NCBI GenBank assembly: GCA_020638835.1 | Contig: JACKHV010000001.1 | Location: 248,001 to 312,000 of the forward strand | Reading direction: 5' to 3' | Length of the DNA stretch: 64,000 nt | Origin: Planctomycetota bacterium | GTDB taxonomy: Bacteria > Planctomycetota > UBA1135 > GCA-002686595 | Shown: piece by piece, positions 1 to 9,287 of the stretch | Layout: every line of letters starts with the position of its first letter | Position numbering within the stretch: the first letter of the stretch is position 1 | Program-made: the position numbers and the translations under genes | The notes under the pieces: model-generated | Told to the model about the DNA's origin: nothing | The model's input: the letters and a program-made list of their open reading frames with translations, nothing else | The model's database searches: none

Positions 1-619
1 CCGAGTGCGGGAGGCCATGTTCTCGACGCTCGGGGACGGCATCGTCGGGGCGCGCGTCCTCGACCTCTTCGCCGGCACCGGGAGCCTGGGCCTGGAGGCG
101 CTCTCGCGGGGCGCCGAGGAGGCGCTGTTCATCGAGCGCGACCCGCGCGTCGTGAAGGTGCTCAGCGAGAACGTGAAGTCGCTGAACCTCGAGTCGAAGG
201 CACTGATCCGCGCCAGCGACGCCCTCGACCCGCGCTCGTGGAAGGCGCTCGGCGACGAACCGCCGCTCGTGGTCTTCCTCGACCCGCCGTACCCCTTCCT
301 GAAGGACGACCGGCGCCCGAAGGTCTTCGCGGCGATCGAAGCGCTGCGCAAGGACTACCTGGCACCCGGCGGCCGCATCGTCTTCCACTGCCCGCGGCGG
401 CAGGTCGACGACGAACACTTCCCCGACGACTGCGTCGCGCACGAGCGCATCTACGGCAACTCCGCGCTCTGGTACATCGAGCCGGCCGGCGACGCCTTCT
501 ACGAGCCCGAGCTGTCGGTGGACTCGATCGACTACGGCGAGGACGATTTGCTCGTCGACGACTTCGACGACGAGGACCAGCTGATCGACATGAGCTGGGT
601 CGACGAGGACGACGAGTGA
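1..619 (+). CDS. rsmD: 16S rRNA (guanine-N2) methyltransferase RsmD, 5'-partial
   Basis: The gene enters the window already open; the frame runs from base 2 to a TGA at 617-619, so the true start lies upstream. It begins with VREAMFSTLGD, which matches the segment just before motif I in RsmD. SAM-binding motif I (DLFAGTGSLGLEAL) is followed by the catalytic DPPY motif (FLDPPYP). This family methylates G966 of 16S rRNA in the 30S subunit. The last 35 or so residues are a strongly acidic Asp/Glu tail beyond the usual RsmD end. The stop overlaps the GTG start of nagA (GTGA), suggesting translational coupling. Confidence 0.9.
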   Translation, partial: RVREAMFSTLGDGIVGARVLDLFAGTGSLGLEALSRGAEEALFIERDPRVVKVLSENVKSLNLESKALIRASDALDPRSWKALGDEPPLVVFLDPPYPFLKDDRRPKVFAAIEALRKDYLAPGGRIVFHCPRRQVDDEHFPDDCVAHERIYGNSALWYIEPAGDAFYEPELSVDSIDYGEDDLLVDDFDDEDQLIDMSWVDEDDE

Positions 620-1779
620 ACGAACTCCGCGGCCGGCTCGCGCTGGGCGGTGCCCTGGTGACGGGGCGCGTCCTGTTCGACGGGCCGACCATCGCTGCGG
701 TCGAGCCGTTGCCCGAGCTCGCCGGCGAAGACTCGATGCCGATCGTCGCGCCGGGCTTCGTCGACCTGCACGTGCACGGCTTCGGCGGCTGCGATCCGTT
801 GGAGGACCTGGCGGGTATGGCGGCGGCGCTCGCGCGGCAGGGGACGACGGCTTTCCAACCGACGCTCTTCCCCGGCGATCCGCAGCGGCTCGGCGCCGAC
901 TGTGTGGCGCTGTGGTCCGTCGCCGAGGTTCTGCGCAGCGGCGCGCGCGTGGTGGGCATCCACTGCGAAGGGCCGTTCGTCAATCCGGCGGCGGCGGGGG
1001 CCCTGCCGGTGCACGACCTGGCGTTGCCGACGGTCGAAGCGCTGCGCGCGATCCTCGGGCCGTCGACGGGCGGCGGGCGCGGCGTGCGGACGATGACGAT
1101 CGCGCCGGAGTTGCCGGGCGCGCTGGATCTCGTGCGGGAACTCGCGCGCTGCGGCGTGCGCGCTTCGCTCGGGCACTCGCGCGCCCGCGCGGAAGACGCG
1201 CGCCGCGCCGAGTCCGCCGGCGCTTCGGGCGTGACGCACCTCTACAACGCGATGTCCGGCCACCACCACCGCGAGGCGGGACTCGTCAGCGCGGCGTTGC
1301 TCTCGGACTTGTGCTTCGCGGAGCTGATCGGCGACTTGGTGCACGTCGGCGTCGAGGGGGTGCAGGTTGCGCTCGCGGCGCGGGGGCCGCAGGGGCTGGC
1401 GCTCGTGTCGGACGCGCTGCGAGGAGCGGGCACGGGTTGCGATCACTTCCACTCGCACGGTCGCGAGCACTTGCTGCAGGGCGGCGCGGCCTACTACCCG
1501 CCGCAGTCCGAGGGCGAAGGACCGACACTCGCGGGGTCCGCGTGTTCGCAGCTCGAGATGGTGCGGCGGCTGACACGAGCGGGCGCCGTGTCGCTCGCAG
1601 AGGCCCTGACGATGGCGTCGGAGACCCCGGCGCGCGCACTCGGGCTCGAGCACCAACTCGGCACGCTGACCCCCGGCGCGGCGGCGGACTTCGTCGTGCT
1701 GCGCGGCGCGGACCTCGAGCTCAGCGAAGTCTGGGTGCGCGGCGAGAAGTACGGTACCGCGTTCGTTTTTCCAAAATAG
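616..1779 (+). CDS. nagA: N-acetylglucosamine-6-phosphate deacetylase NagA
   Basis: This is a 387-residue amidohydrolase that removes acetate from GlcNAc-6-P in the cytoplasm, feeding amino-sugar recycling. The GTG start at 616 overlaps the rsmD stop. Visible motifs are the metal-binding HVH in VDLHVHGFGG (about residues 52-54), HCEGPF near 116-120, GHSRA near 187, a THLYNAM motif near 208 and VSDAL near 265, all in family order. Length is normal for NagA. The last 12 codons and the stop form the left arm of a perfect 50-bp inverted repeat, so the coding end is physically part of a giant hairpin. Confidence 0.93.
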   Translation: MNELRGRLALGGALVTGRVLFDGPTIAAVEPLPELAGEDSMPIVAPGFVDLHVHGFGGCDPLEDLAGMAAALARQGTTAFQPTLFPGDPQRLGADCVALWSVAEVLRSGARVVGIHCEGPFVNPAAAGALPVHDLALPTVEALRAILGPSTGGGRGVRTMTIAPELPGALDLVRELARCGVRASLGHSRARAEDARRAESAGASGVTHLYNAMSGHHHREAGLVSAALLSDLCFAELIGDLVHVGVEGVQVALAARGPQGLALVSDALRGAGTGCDHFHSHGREHLLQGGAAYYPPQSEGEGPTLAGSACSQLEMVRRLTRAGAVSLAEALTMASETPARALGLEHQLGTLTPGAAADFVVLRGADLELSEVWVRGEKYGTAFVFPK

Positions 1780-1845
1780 CGGGACGCGCGCCGAGGGCGC
1801 GCGTCCCGCTATTTTGGAAAAACGAACGCGGTACCGTACTTCTCG
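1743..1845. repeat. Perfect 50-bp inverted repeat with 3-nt loop
   Basis: Bases 1743-1792 are the exact reverse complement of 1796-1845, with loop GAG. The left arm contains the last codons and stop of nagA. The right arm ends on the base next to the stop codon (1846-1848) of the converging cytochrome gene. A 50-bp perfect stem is far longer than an intrinsic terminator, and its AT-rich stretch near the middle puts T and A runs on both strands. It may act as a bidirectional terminator or RNA stabiliser, but the origin by inverted duplication is the notable part. Confidence 0.95.
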
Positions 1846-4611
1846 TCACGGGTACATGAAATCGAACGCGTCCCCGTGCGGGTCGCCGTTCGCGTCCAGC
1901 CACGAGTCGAGCACGATGCCGACGTTCGGATCGGTGAGGCGCTGGATCAGGTCCGCGCCGAGCGGGCCCGCGAGGTTCGGGTTGACCGCGCCGAGGCGCA
2001 GCCCCGAGTCGCCGTCCAGCAGGACGTGCGCGCTCGAGCTGTTCTGCTGACCCGTCGGCTCGACCAAGCGGTCGAGGACGAAAGCAACGCGCGCCGGGTC
2101 GAAGTTCGCCGATGGCGCGAAGCCGTCGGTCCCGTAGCGGTTCGCGTTGTCGTCCAGCGGGTTGACCGCGGCGCCGTTCGCGTCGAACAGGTACAGACCG
2201 CTGCCGAGTCCAGCGACCATGTGCACCCACAGCGGCGAGTCGAGCTGGTTGCCGGGATTCTGTCCGATGTGCTGCTGGAGCAGCGAGAAGTTCAGCGCGC
2301 CCCAGTCGCCGTTCTGCATCGCGGTGCGGAACTGGTCGTACTGCGTGCCGTAGTTCGCGAGTCCGTCGGTGGTCAGGTGGCAGGCCGAGCAGTAACGCGG
2401 CCCCTCGTTCACACTCGTGACCTTGCCGCGGATCGAGTGCGCCATCATCGCGTTGTGTCCGAGCGCCTGGAACGCCTTCGCGGGGTCGTTGCCGTTCGAG
2501 TTGCGGTCCGAGAACGCGAAGACGTCCGAGCGCGTGTTCTGGCGGTCCTTCCAGCGGAAGAACATCTTGGTGTTCGAGCTGATCTGCGTGATCTTGCCGC
2601 GCGGGTTGATGCCCAGCTGGAACGGAATCGGCGACTGGTAGACGAACTGCGCCTCTTCCTCGTTGAAGACGATGCGCTCGCCGGTGATGTTGCTGAAGTT
2701 GTTGCCGGTGTTGTACTCGCCTTCGAGGTGACACCCCATGCACGTGTTCGTCCACGACGCGTGGCACGCGACACAGTTCATGTTGTCGGTGTGCGTGAAG
2801 CCGTGCGGCACGCCGCCCGTCTGCTGCGGTCCGATGCCGGTGTTCGGGTTGCCGTCGACGCGGCCCATCGCGTACGAAGCACGCGGGCTGTAGACCGGTT
2901 GCCCGGACGTCGGGTCGATCACCCCGGTGTTCGCGATCGTGTCGCGCGTCTGCGAGATGAAGTGCGTGGCACCCGTCAGCTTGCTGCGCAGCCAGAAGTT
3001 GCCGTCGTCGCCGACGTAGACGTGCGTCAGCACGTTGCCTTCGGCGTCCACGGCGAGCTGTCCGGGCGTGCCGTCCGGCCGCGTCCCCGCGACGGTCTGC
3101 GCGTAGCTGCCGGGCGAACCGTGGCAGCTCTCGCAGCGGATGCCGACCGCCTGCTCCATGCGGCTCGAGATCGAAGCGTTCGCCGTATCGCCGGCCTTGC
3201 CTCCGTGCAGGTCGTAGCTGTTGTGGCAGTCGATGCAGCCCATGCCGGCTTCGTAGTGCACGTCGGCCGGCGTGTCGTCGCGCGAGTCGCCGTCGTAGTC
3301 CTCGAAGCGCAGGTACTGGCGTCCGTTGCGTCCGTTGAACTCGTTGTTGCCGACGAGCGGGTCGAAGAGGCGCGCGTCGTTGCGCGTGTCGACGCTCGAA
3401 ACCGGCTGTGCCGGGTACTGGTGACCGAAGCGCACGTCCTGGTTCTGGTCGAGGCGGATGCCCCAGAACTGCATCACGGTGCGATTCGAGCCCTGGTGGC
3501 AACCCGCGCAGGTGTAGTCGTCCATGCCGGCGAGCTGCGCGCCGTTCGACAGCGTCTTGTTCACGCTGACGATGCGGTGCGAGCGCAGGTGCGGCAGCTC
3601 GCCCGGGTCGATGTCGTCCGGATCGAGCGGCTCGAGCTTGTTGATGTTCGGGTCCGCGCTGCCGCTGCGTCCGCCGAGGCTGTACGGCATGTGGCACGAC
3701 GAGCAGCCCGACGAGCGGTAGTCGCCCGAGCGGTTGTTCGCGCCGCGGCTGCCCAGGTGGCAGTCGCCGCAGGTGAAGGCGAACTGCTCGGTCATCAGGT
3801 GCTCGAGCTCCGAGTCGGACACGACGCGGCCATCGCTGCGCACGTCGGCGTTCAGCTCGGCCGCGAGGTAAGCGTCGTTGTTGCGGATCGCGTCCGGACC
3901 GCTGTTCGAGAAGCCGGAGTAGACCGGCACCTCGAGCAGGCGCAATACGTCGCCGACGCGCTGCATCGCGCTGTTCGCGTCCGTCACCGGGCGGAAGCCG
4001 AGGTCCGCCGCCGTGCGTTCGTAGAGTCCCGCGCTCTCCGGCACGTCGACGTCCGCGCCGATCGAGTACTTCGCGCCGGAGAAGATGCCGGCCGAGGTCG
4101 CGAGCAGCGAGCCGTTCACGACGTCGCCGTGGTCCGCGTGGCACGCACCGCACCCGCGACCGCGCTCGACGATGCGCAAGTCACCCGGGTTGACGAACTG
4201 CAGGTAGTCGAGCGCCGTGTAGTTCCGCCCGCCGACCGAGTAGTTCGGCAGCTTGTCGATGCCGGTCAGCGTCAGGTTGTTGAAGAAGGCGAAGCGGTTC
4301 GTCGTCTGCAGCGCGCGGTCGCCGATCTGCGGCGGGGGAGGCACGTGGCTCGAGTCCTTGTCGTGCCCCGCCGGGTTGCCGCCGTGGCAGACTTCGCAGC
4401 CGATGTTGTCGGCCCCGGGGAAGGGGTGCGGGTTCTCGATGCCGGGGCCGCCGTAGTTGCCGCCCAGCGAACCGTTGTGGCACTGCATGCACGAGCCGCC
4501 GACCTGCGCGCTCAAGGTGCCGCCGTCACCGCCGCCCGTGCAACCGTTCGAGAGCAACACGACGAGGCCCGACAGCCAAGCCCCCGCGATCCAACGCACA
4601 CTCCGCTTCAT
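1846..4611 (-). CDS. 11-haem c-type cytochrome lipoprotein
   Basis: This 921-residue exported protein carries 11 CxxCH haem c sites (CMQCH, CEVCH, CGACH, CGDCH, CSSCH, CAGCH, CIDCH, CESCH, CVACH, CMGCH, CSACH). The start at 4611 gives MKRSVRWIAG followed by a hydrophobic stretch and a lipobox ending LSNGC, so it is a lipoprotein; a start further upstream would put 34 low-complexity residues before the signal. It is the last gene of the electron-transfer cluster, 217 bp after the 7-haem gene. By analogy with MtrC- or OmcB-like terminal reductases it may sit at the cell surface, but that is inference. No close named family was recognised beyond the multihaem class. Confidence 0.88.
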   Translation of the reverse strand: MKRSVRWIAGAWLSGLVVLLSNGCTGGGDGGTLSAQVGGSCMQCHNGSLGGNYGGPGIENPHPFPGADNIGCEVCHGGNPAGHDKDSSHVPPPPQIGDRALQTTNRFAFFNNLTLTGIDKLPNYSVGGRNYTALDYLQFVNPGDLRIVERGRGCGACHADHGDVVNGSLLATSAGIFSGAKYSIGADVDVPESAGLYERTAADLGFRPVTDANSAMQRVGDVLRLLEVPVYSGFSNSGPDAIRNNDAYLAAELNADVRSDGRVVSDSELEHLMTEQFAFTCGDCHLGSRGANNRSGDYRSSGCSSCHMPYSLGGRSGSADPNINKLEPLDPDDIDPGELPHLRSHRIVSVNKTLSNGAQLAGMDDYTCAGCHQGSNRTVMQFWGIRLDQNQDVRFGHQYPAQPVSSVDTRNDARLFDPLVGNNEFNGRNGRQYLRFEDYDGDSRDDTPADVHYEAGMGCIDCHNSYDLHGGKAGDTANASISSRMEQAVGIRCESCHGSPGSYAQTVAGTRPDGTPGQLAVDAEGNVLTHVYVGDDGNFWLRSKLTGATHFISQTRDTIANTGVIDPTSGQPVYSPRASYAMGRVDGNPNTGIGPQQTGGVPHGFTHTDNMNCVACHASWTNTCMGCHLEGEYNTGNNFSNITGERIVFNEEEAQFVYQSPIPFQLGINPRGKITQISSNTKMFFRWKDRQNTRSDVFAFSDRNSNGNDPAKAFQALGHNAMMAHSIRGKVTSVNEGPRYCSACHLTTDGLANYGTQYDQFRTAMQNGDWGALNFSLLQQHIGQNPGNQLDSPLWVHMVAGLGSGLYLFDANGAAVNPLDDNANRYGTDGFAPSANFDPARVAFVLDRLVEPTGQQNSSSAHVLLDGDSGLRLGAVNPNLAGPLGADLIQRLTDPNVGIVLDSWLDANGDPHGDAFDFMYP

Positions 4612-4828
4612 CTCCGCCCCCGCGTCCCCGCCGCCTCCGCGCCGCGGCCCTCCCCAGAGCCCTCGGCGCGCCCTCGTTCCATCCCGTCCCGCGCCCCCGA
4701 GCGGCCCGCTCACCCAAGCGGACCGACCTCTGGTGAGGCGCGTCAGGGGAGGACATCGGGAAAGTGGAACGAGAGACTTGAAGCGAAGTCGGGATCGCGT
4801 CGGACGCCGCTGGACGGCGCCGCGCCCC

Positions 4829-5485
4829 TCACCGCACCTCCGCCTGCGTCCACGTCGTCGGCACGTGGCAGTCGTCGCAGTTGCGCGTCCAGCCGAAGGC
4901 GATGTGGTTCGGGTTGTTCGCGCGCGCGAGATCGGCGGCGTGGCAGGTGTGGCACTCGGTCGAGATCGGCTTGAAGCGACCGATCTCGGCGCCCTCGTGG
5001 CAGCGGCGGCAGGCGGTCGCGGCGTGGACGCCGACGAGCGGGAAGCGCGTGCGGTTGTGTTGCGCGAGCATGCCGATCGGCTCCCAGGTCTGGCGCTGGT
5101 GGCACTTCAGGCAGTCCTGTCCGAGCTGACCGATGTGCACGTCCTCGTGGCAACCGCCGCAGCCGCGCGCGGCGAAGGTGGCGACGGGGCCGCGGTCGTT
5201 GTGGCAGCGCAGGCAGCTCGCGTTCGCGTGCGCGCCGAGCAGCGCGACGCCGGTCTCCGCCTCGTGGTCGAAGTGGAAGCTCTCGCGCAGCTCGTGCCAG
5301 TCCTCGCCCAGGTGGCAGAGGCTGCAGTCGGCCGGGAAGGTGTCGTGCGGCAGCACCGGGCCGAGGCCCGACCACCAGCGGTGTTGGCGGACGTCGTCGA
5401 CCGAAGGCTGCACGACGCACGCGAGGATGCCGAAGACGATCAGCAAGTAGCTCAGCGCGCGGACGGGTCGGATGTGGATCTTCAT
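4829..5485 (-). CDS. 7-haem c-type cytochrome, membrane-anchored
   Basis: The protein has 218 residues with a hydrophobic N-terminus (MKIHIRPVRALSYLLIVFGI) that serves as signal peptide or anchor. Seven CxxCH motifs are seen (CSLCH, CLRCH, CGGCH, CLKCH, CRRCH, CHTCH, CDDCH), with extra His residues suitable as distal haem ligands. The start lies 5 bp after the stop of the barrel gene, so the two are almost certainly co-translated. Size and position next to a barrel suit the haem wire of a porin-cytochrome complex (MtrA/OmaB role), though it is shorter than MtrA. Confidence 0.87.
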   Translation of the reverse strand: MKIHIRPVRALSYLLIVFGILACVVQPSVDDVRQHRWWSGLGPVLPHDTFPADCSLCHLGEDWHELRESFHFDHEAETGVALLGAHANASCLRCHNDRGPVATFAARGCGGCHEDVHIGQLGQDCLKCHQRQTWEPIGMLAQHNRTRFPLVGVHAATACRRCHEGAEIGRFKPISTECHTCHAADLARANNPNHIAFGWTRNCDDCHVPTTWTQAEVR

Positions 5486-5490
5486 GACGC

Positions 5491-7209
5491 TCAGAAGCTG
5501 CGCTGGAGGTAGAAGCCGGCGACGCCGGCGAACTCGTCGGACCAACGCTCGAGCCCGCCGCGCAAGGAGAGGTTCCAGCCGGAGTGCCGGGTGAGGTCGA
5601 GGTTGCCGAGCAGGCGGTGGTGGTCGAGGTCGTCGTTGTCGTCGGTGAAGCCGATCTGGTTGCTCTGGAAGTACTCGTAGGAGACGCTCCAATGCAGCAG
5701 GTTGCGCTGCACGCCGTAGATCGTGCGCAGGCCCAGCAAGGTGCTGAACTGTCCGCGCGAGCCGAACACGCTCAGCTCCGTGCGGTTGCCGTCGATCCAC
5801 ACGTCGAGCTGTTCGACGCCCAGCTCGAGGTCGCCGCCGAAGTCCTCCTGGTCGACCCACGCGCCGCTGCGCGCGAACAGGCGCCTATCGTTCCGCACCC
5901 AGGCCCAGCCGTCACCCGCGAGGCGGTCGTCGCGTTCGGTCGCGAGCAACAGCGGGTCGAGCACCGGGAACTCGTAGCGGTCCACGGACGGCAAGCGGTC
6001 GTGCGTGTAGGTGAACAGCAAGCCGTTGCCGTTCGCGAAGCGGCGCGTCGAGCTGGCGTAGACGCTCGTCAACTCCGGGCCCGCGCCCTTGCCAACGTCG
6101 CCTTCCGTGTACCAGTCGACCCAGGTCGTGGCGTGGAAGTCCCAGTCCTCGGGCTCCCAGTAATCGAGCTTGAACACGAACAGGTCGCGGTCCGCGTCGC
6201 CGTTGTGCCACGACTTCTGGTACGCGCCGGTCGCGGTCAGGCGTTCGCGCTCGTCGGACGCCCACTGGTAGAAGCCGGAGACCGCGAAGTCGTCGCCGGT
6301 CGACATCTTCGGCGTGGGCTCGGGCAGGAAGCCGACGCTCGTTCCGAAGCGGTGGCCGCCCTCGAGGCGCTGGTTCCACTCGTAGCCGTCGAGGATGCCG
6401 AACTCCGGCACACCGTCGTGCAGGAAGCGGCCGAACTCGTGGCGCGACGGCTCGAAGCGCGTGCCTCCGACCGAGTACGACAAGCGGTCGAGCCGCCCGA
6501 TCGACACCGACTCGTCGACCTGCCCGTTCACCTCCGTCATGCGGTGGTTCACTTCGCCGATGAAGTAGAGCTGGCCGCCGCGCTCCGCGGGGTTCTCGTA
6601 GTGCAGTTCGGTGCCCAAGCGGAGGAAGCCGTCCTTGCGCCCGTCGTCGCTCGTCAGGCGCAAGTCGCCCATCGAGAAGACGCGGCCGGTGACGATCGGC
6701 GCGCGATCCTGCGGGCGGACGCCGTCGATGCTGCGCAGGAGCGGCATGCCCTCCTCGAAGCCGTCGTCGGTGTACTCCCAGGGCGCGTGCTCGGGCAGCG
6801 TCTCGTCGACCTGCGGCGTCGCGGGCCCGACGGCGACCGGCGTCGCGAAACGTTCCGCGGGCAGCTGCGCGAAGCCGCGCGTGCCGACCGGGATCACGCC
6901 GCCCGGGCCCTCGAGGCGCACTTCCGCGCTGCGCTCGTCGACGCGCGAGACGCGCCCCGGTCGCGGCTTGCCGGCGAGCGGCCGCAGCGTGACGCGGTCG
7001 CCCTCGCGCAAGCCGTCCGCCGTACCGCGGTCGATCGTCACGATGCCGCCGGCGAGGATGCCGGTGACGCGCAAGGTGATCTTCTCGACGCCTGACGGCT
7101 CCGCGTCCTGCGCGGGCGCGGCCTCGTTCCGCTCACCCGTGCCCTGCCCGTGCGCGATCGGCACGCCGAGCGCGGCGAGCAGGATCCATGTCCCACACTC
7201 TCTCCTCAT
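5491..7209 (-). CDS. Outer-membrane beta-barrel of the cytochrome cluster
   Basis: This 572-residue protein has a signal peptide ending near GVPIAHG. A compact domain follows at about 45-110 (VEKITLRVTGILAGG, then GDRVTL and GRVSRV), resembling a small SH3- or S1-like fold. The rest alternates aromatic and polar residues typical of beta strands and ends in Phe (FYLQRSF), the outer-membrane barrel signature. Its first codon overlaps the stop of the 23-haem gene. Position between cytochromes suggests the porin sheath of an electron conduit, as PioB/MtrB do elsewhere. I see no sequence motif proving membership of those families, and no CxxC near the N-terminus. Confidence 0.75.
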   Translation of the reverse strand: MRRECGTWILLAALGVPIAHGQGTGERNEAAPAQDAEPSGVEKITLRVTGILAGGIVTIDRGTADGLREGDRVTLRPLAGKPRPGRVSRVDERSAEVRLEGPGGVIPVGTRGFAQLPAERFATPVAVGPATPQVDETLPEHAPWEYTDDGFEEGMPLLRSIDGVRPQDRAPIVTGRVFSMGDLRLTSDDGRKDGFLRLGTELHYENPAERGGQLYFIGEVNHRMTEVNGQVDESVSIGRLDRLSYSVGGTRFEPSRHEFGRFLHDGVPEFGILDGYEWNQRLEGGHRFGTSVGFLPEPTPKMSTGDDFAVSGFYQWASDERERLTATGAYQKSWHNGDADRDLFVFKLDYWEPEDWDFHATTWVDWYTEGDVGKGAGPELTSVYASSTRRFANGNGLLFTYTHDRLPSVDRYEFPVLDPLLLATERDDRLAGDGWAWVRNDRRLFARSGAWVDQEDFGGDLELGVEQLDVWIDGNRTELSVFGSRGQFSTLLGLRTIYGVQRNLLHWSVSYEYFQSNQIGFTDDNDDLDHHRLLGNLDLTRHSGWNLSLRGGLERWSDEFAGVAGFYLQRSF

Positions 7210-9287
7210 CACTTCCCCCTTCGCGGACGCCGCAACACGTCCTGGTTCATCGCGTGGCAGCTCGAGCACTCCTTCCCGAGCGGCCGGTAGCGCACGACCT
7301 CGACTTCGCCGACCTGCACGGCTGCGTGGCACGCCGAGCACGCGAGCGCCGAGTGCGTCTCGTCGAGTCGGAAGGTCGAGTCGAGGTTGTGTCGGAACTT
7401 CAGCTCGCCGAACTCGCGAGCCGAGCTGTGGCAGCGCGCGCAGTCGACGGCTCCGTCGCGCCGGAACTGCCCCGCGTGGGGATCCGCGTGGCAGTCGTTG
7501 CAGGCCGAGCCGCGCGCTTCGCTCCACGTGCGTCCGCCGAGCGCGGCGGCCCGGCTCGGTGAGACGGGTGCGTGACACGTGCTGCAGCTGACCTCGGCGT
7601 GCGCTCCCGCGAGCTCGAATCCCGTCCACAAGCCGTGGTCGAAGCCGTGCGAGAGCGAGCGGAAGGAAGTCGTGTCGTGGCAGCGCTCGCAGCCACGGCG
7701 TCCGTCGAGCTCGCGCGGAAGTCCGCGCGCGTCGAACTCGCCGCGGTGCGGGTCGTCGTGGCAGTTCGAGCAGGCTTGCGGGCTGCCCGAGTGCGCGACG
7801 ATGCGCCCGAAGGTACGTCCGTGGTCGTCCGGCTCGGGCGTGCGCTCGTGGCACGTCTCGCAGACGCTCTGCGCGTGGGCGCCGCTCACCTCGAAACCGG
7901 TGAAGCGACGGTGGTCGAAGCCGGGCTCGGGGATGTCGGTGAAGTTCTCGGTCGAGTGGCACGTCGCGCAGGTGCCGCCGTCGGTCTGAGCGAGCTGCTT
8001 CCCGAAGCGCGCGAAGAAGGCGTCGTGCGCGTCGCTGTGGCAGCTCTCGCAGCGGTCGGGCGTGCCGCGGAAGCGGCGGATCGCCGAGTCGTCCTCGATC
8101 GCGTGGCAGTCGGCGCAGTCGATCGACGCGTGTGCGCCGGTGAGCTCGAGCGCGGCCTGGGCGTGGACGTCGAGCGAGACGGCGTGCGGCTCGAAGTGCG
8201 TCGTCGCGTGGCACGCGACGCAGCGCCCTCTCGAGAACGGATCGTCGTCGAACTGGTCGCCGTGCGGCGTCTCGTGGCATTGCGCGCAGTCGTCGGCGGC
8301 GCGCCCGGGGAAGCGGTCCCGGAAGGCGTCATTGGTCGCCGCGTGGCAGTCGGCGCACTCGACGCCGGTGTGCGGTTCGCCCAGCGGGAAGCCGGACTGC
8401 GCGTGCTGCTCGGCCGTGATCGGGACGAGCTCGCCGCGGAAGGTGTGGACTTCGGGGTCGTGGCAGAGCGTGCAGCTCGCGTCCTTCGAGAGGCCGTTCG
8501 CCGACGCGTTCCCGACCACGAAGGCGTCGCGGTGCGGCGACTCGTGGCACGCGACGCAGTCGCGCGGCCGCATCGGATCGGTGCGCGCGGTGAGCGCCGC
8601 GAGCGAGTAGGGCGTCTCCGGCTCGTGGCAGTCGAGGCAGGTCGACTCCGCGTGGCTGCCCGCGAGCGGCCAGACGTCCTCGTGCGTCACGAAGTGCTGC
8701 TCCTCGAAGCCCGTCTGCACGTGACAGCTCGCGCAGGCGGTCTGCATCGTGCCTTCGTGCGGGTCCTCGTGGCAGCTCGCGCAGTCGCGGCTGAGCCCTA
8801 CGAAGCGGTGTTCGCCGTCGGGGACGAGATCGTGCTCCGCGAACTCGTGACACTCGAGGCAGGCGAGCTCGAGGTGCTTGCCCGCCATCTCGAAGCCGAT
8901 CATCGCGTGGTCGAACTCCTGCACGTCGAACACGCCGGCCATGCGGAAGCTCTGCGCGTTGACCATCGGGAAGCCCGGGCCGTTGTGCTCGCTGTGGCAG
9001 GTCGAACAGCGCGAGACCTCGGTGCCCGACAGGAATCCGTGCAGGCCGCGGCCGTCGGCGATGTGCTCCGCGATCGTCTCGTGACAGTCGAGGCAGGCAT
9101 CGGCCATGCTCTCGAAGATCCCGCCGTGGCAGCTCGCGCAGCTCTCGCCCTGGGCGAGCTCGTCGAGCGCTCCGTGGACGCGCGTGATCGGACCGGGCGC
9201 GGTGCGACCGATGTCGACGACGGCGACCGACAGGAAGCCGGCGAGCGATCCGAGCAGGACGACGAGGTGGGGGAGCTTGCGCTTCAC
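7209..9287 (-). CDS. 23-haem c-type cytochrome
   Basis: A 692-residue exported protein starts at GTG 9287, overlapping the upstream stop (GTGA). An N-terminal hydrophobic segment (LPHLVVLLGSLAGFLSVAVV) acts as signal or anchor. I count 23 CxxCH motifs spread over the whole chain, about one per 30 residues. Many sit in a repeated pattern: F-x-H, then F-x-L/V-x-G-x-H-A, then CxxCH (for example near GFEVSGAHAQSVCETCH and GFELAGAHAEVSCSTCH). The His before each pair is a likely distal ligand. This is a large periplasmic haem wire, probably passing electrons from the membrane oxidoreductase encoded upstream to the barrel complex downstream. Confidence 0.9.
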   Translation of the reverse strand: MKRKLPHLVVLLGSLAGFLSVAVVDIGRTAPGPITRVHGALDELAQGESCASCHGGIFESMADACLDCHETIAEHIADGRGLHGFLSGTEVSRCSTCHSEHNGPGFPMVNAQSFRMAGVFDVQEFDHAMIGFEMAGKHLELACLECHEFAEHDLVPDGEHRFVGLSRDCASCHEDPHEGTMQTACASCHVQTGFEEQHFVTHEDVWPLAGSHAESTCLDCHEPETPYSLAALTARTDPMRPRDCVACHESPHRDAFVVGNASANGLSKDASCTLCHDPEVHTFRGELVPITAEQHAQSGFPLGEPHTGVECADCHAATNDAFRDRFPGRAADDCAQCHETPHGDQFDDDPFSRGRCVACHATTHFEPHAVSLDVHAQAALELTGAHASIDCADCHAIEDDSAIRRFRGTPDRCESCHSDAHDAFFARFGKQLAQTDGGTCATCHSTENFTDIPEPGFDHRRFTGFEVSGAHAQSVCETCHERTPEPDDHGRTFGRIVAHSGSPQACSNCHDDPHRGEFDARGLPRELDGRRGCERCHDTTSFRSLSHGFDHGLWTGFELAGAHAEVSCSTCHAPVSPSRAAALGGRTWSEARGSACNDCHADPHAGQFRRDGAVDCARCHSSAREFGELKFRHNLDSTFRLDETHSALACSACHAAVQVGEVEVVRYRPLGKECSSCHAMNQDVLRRPRRGK

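Noticed and set aside
162..4974. Long overlapping reading frames opposite rsmD, nagA and the cytochrome genes
   Set aside because: They are Arg/Ala-rich shadows caused by high GC. The true genes in the other frames have family motifs and consistent starts.
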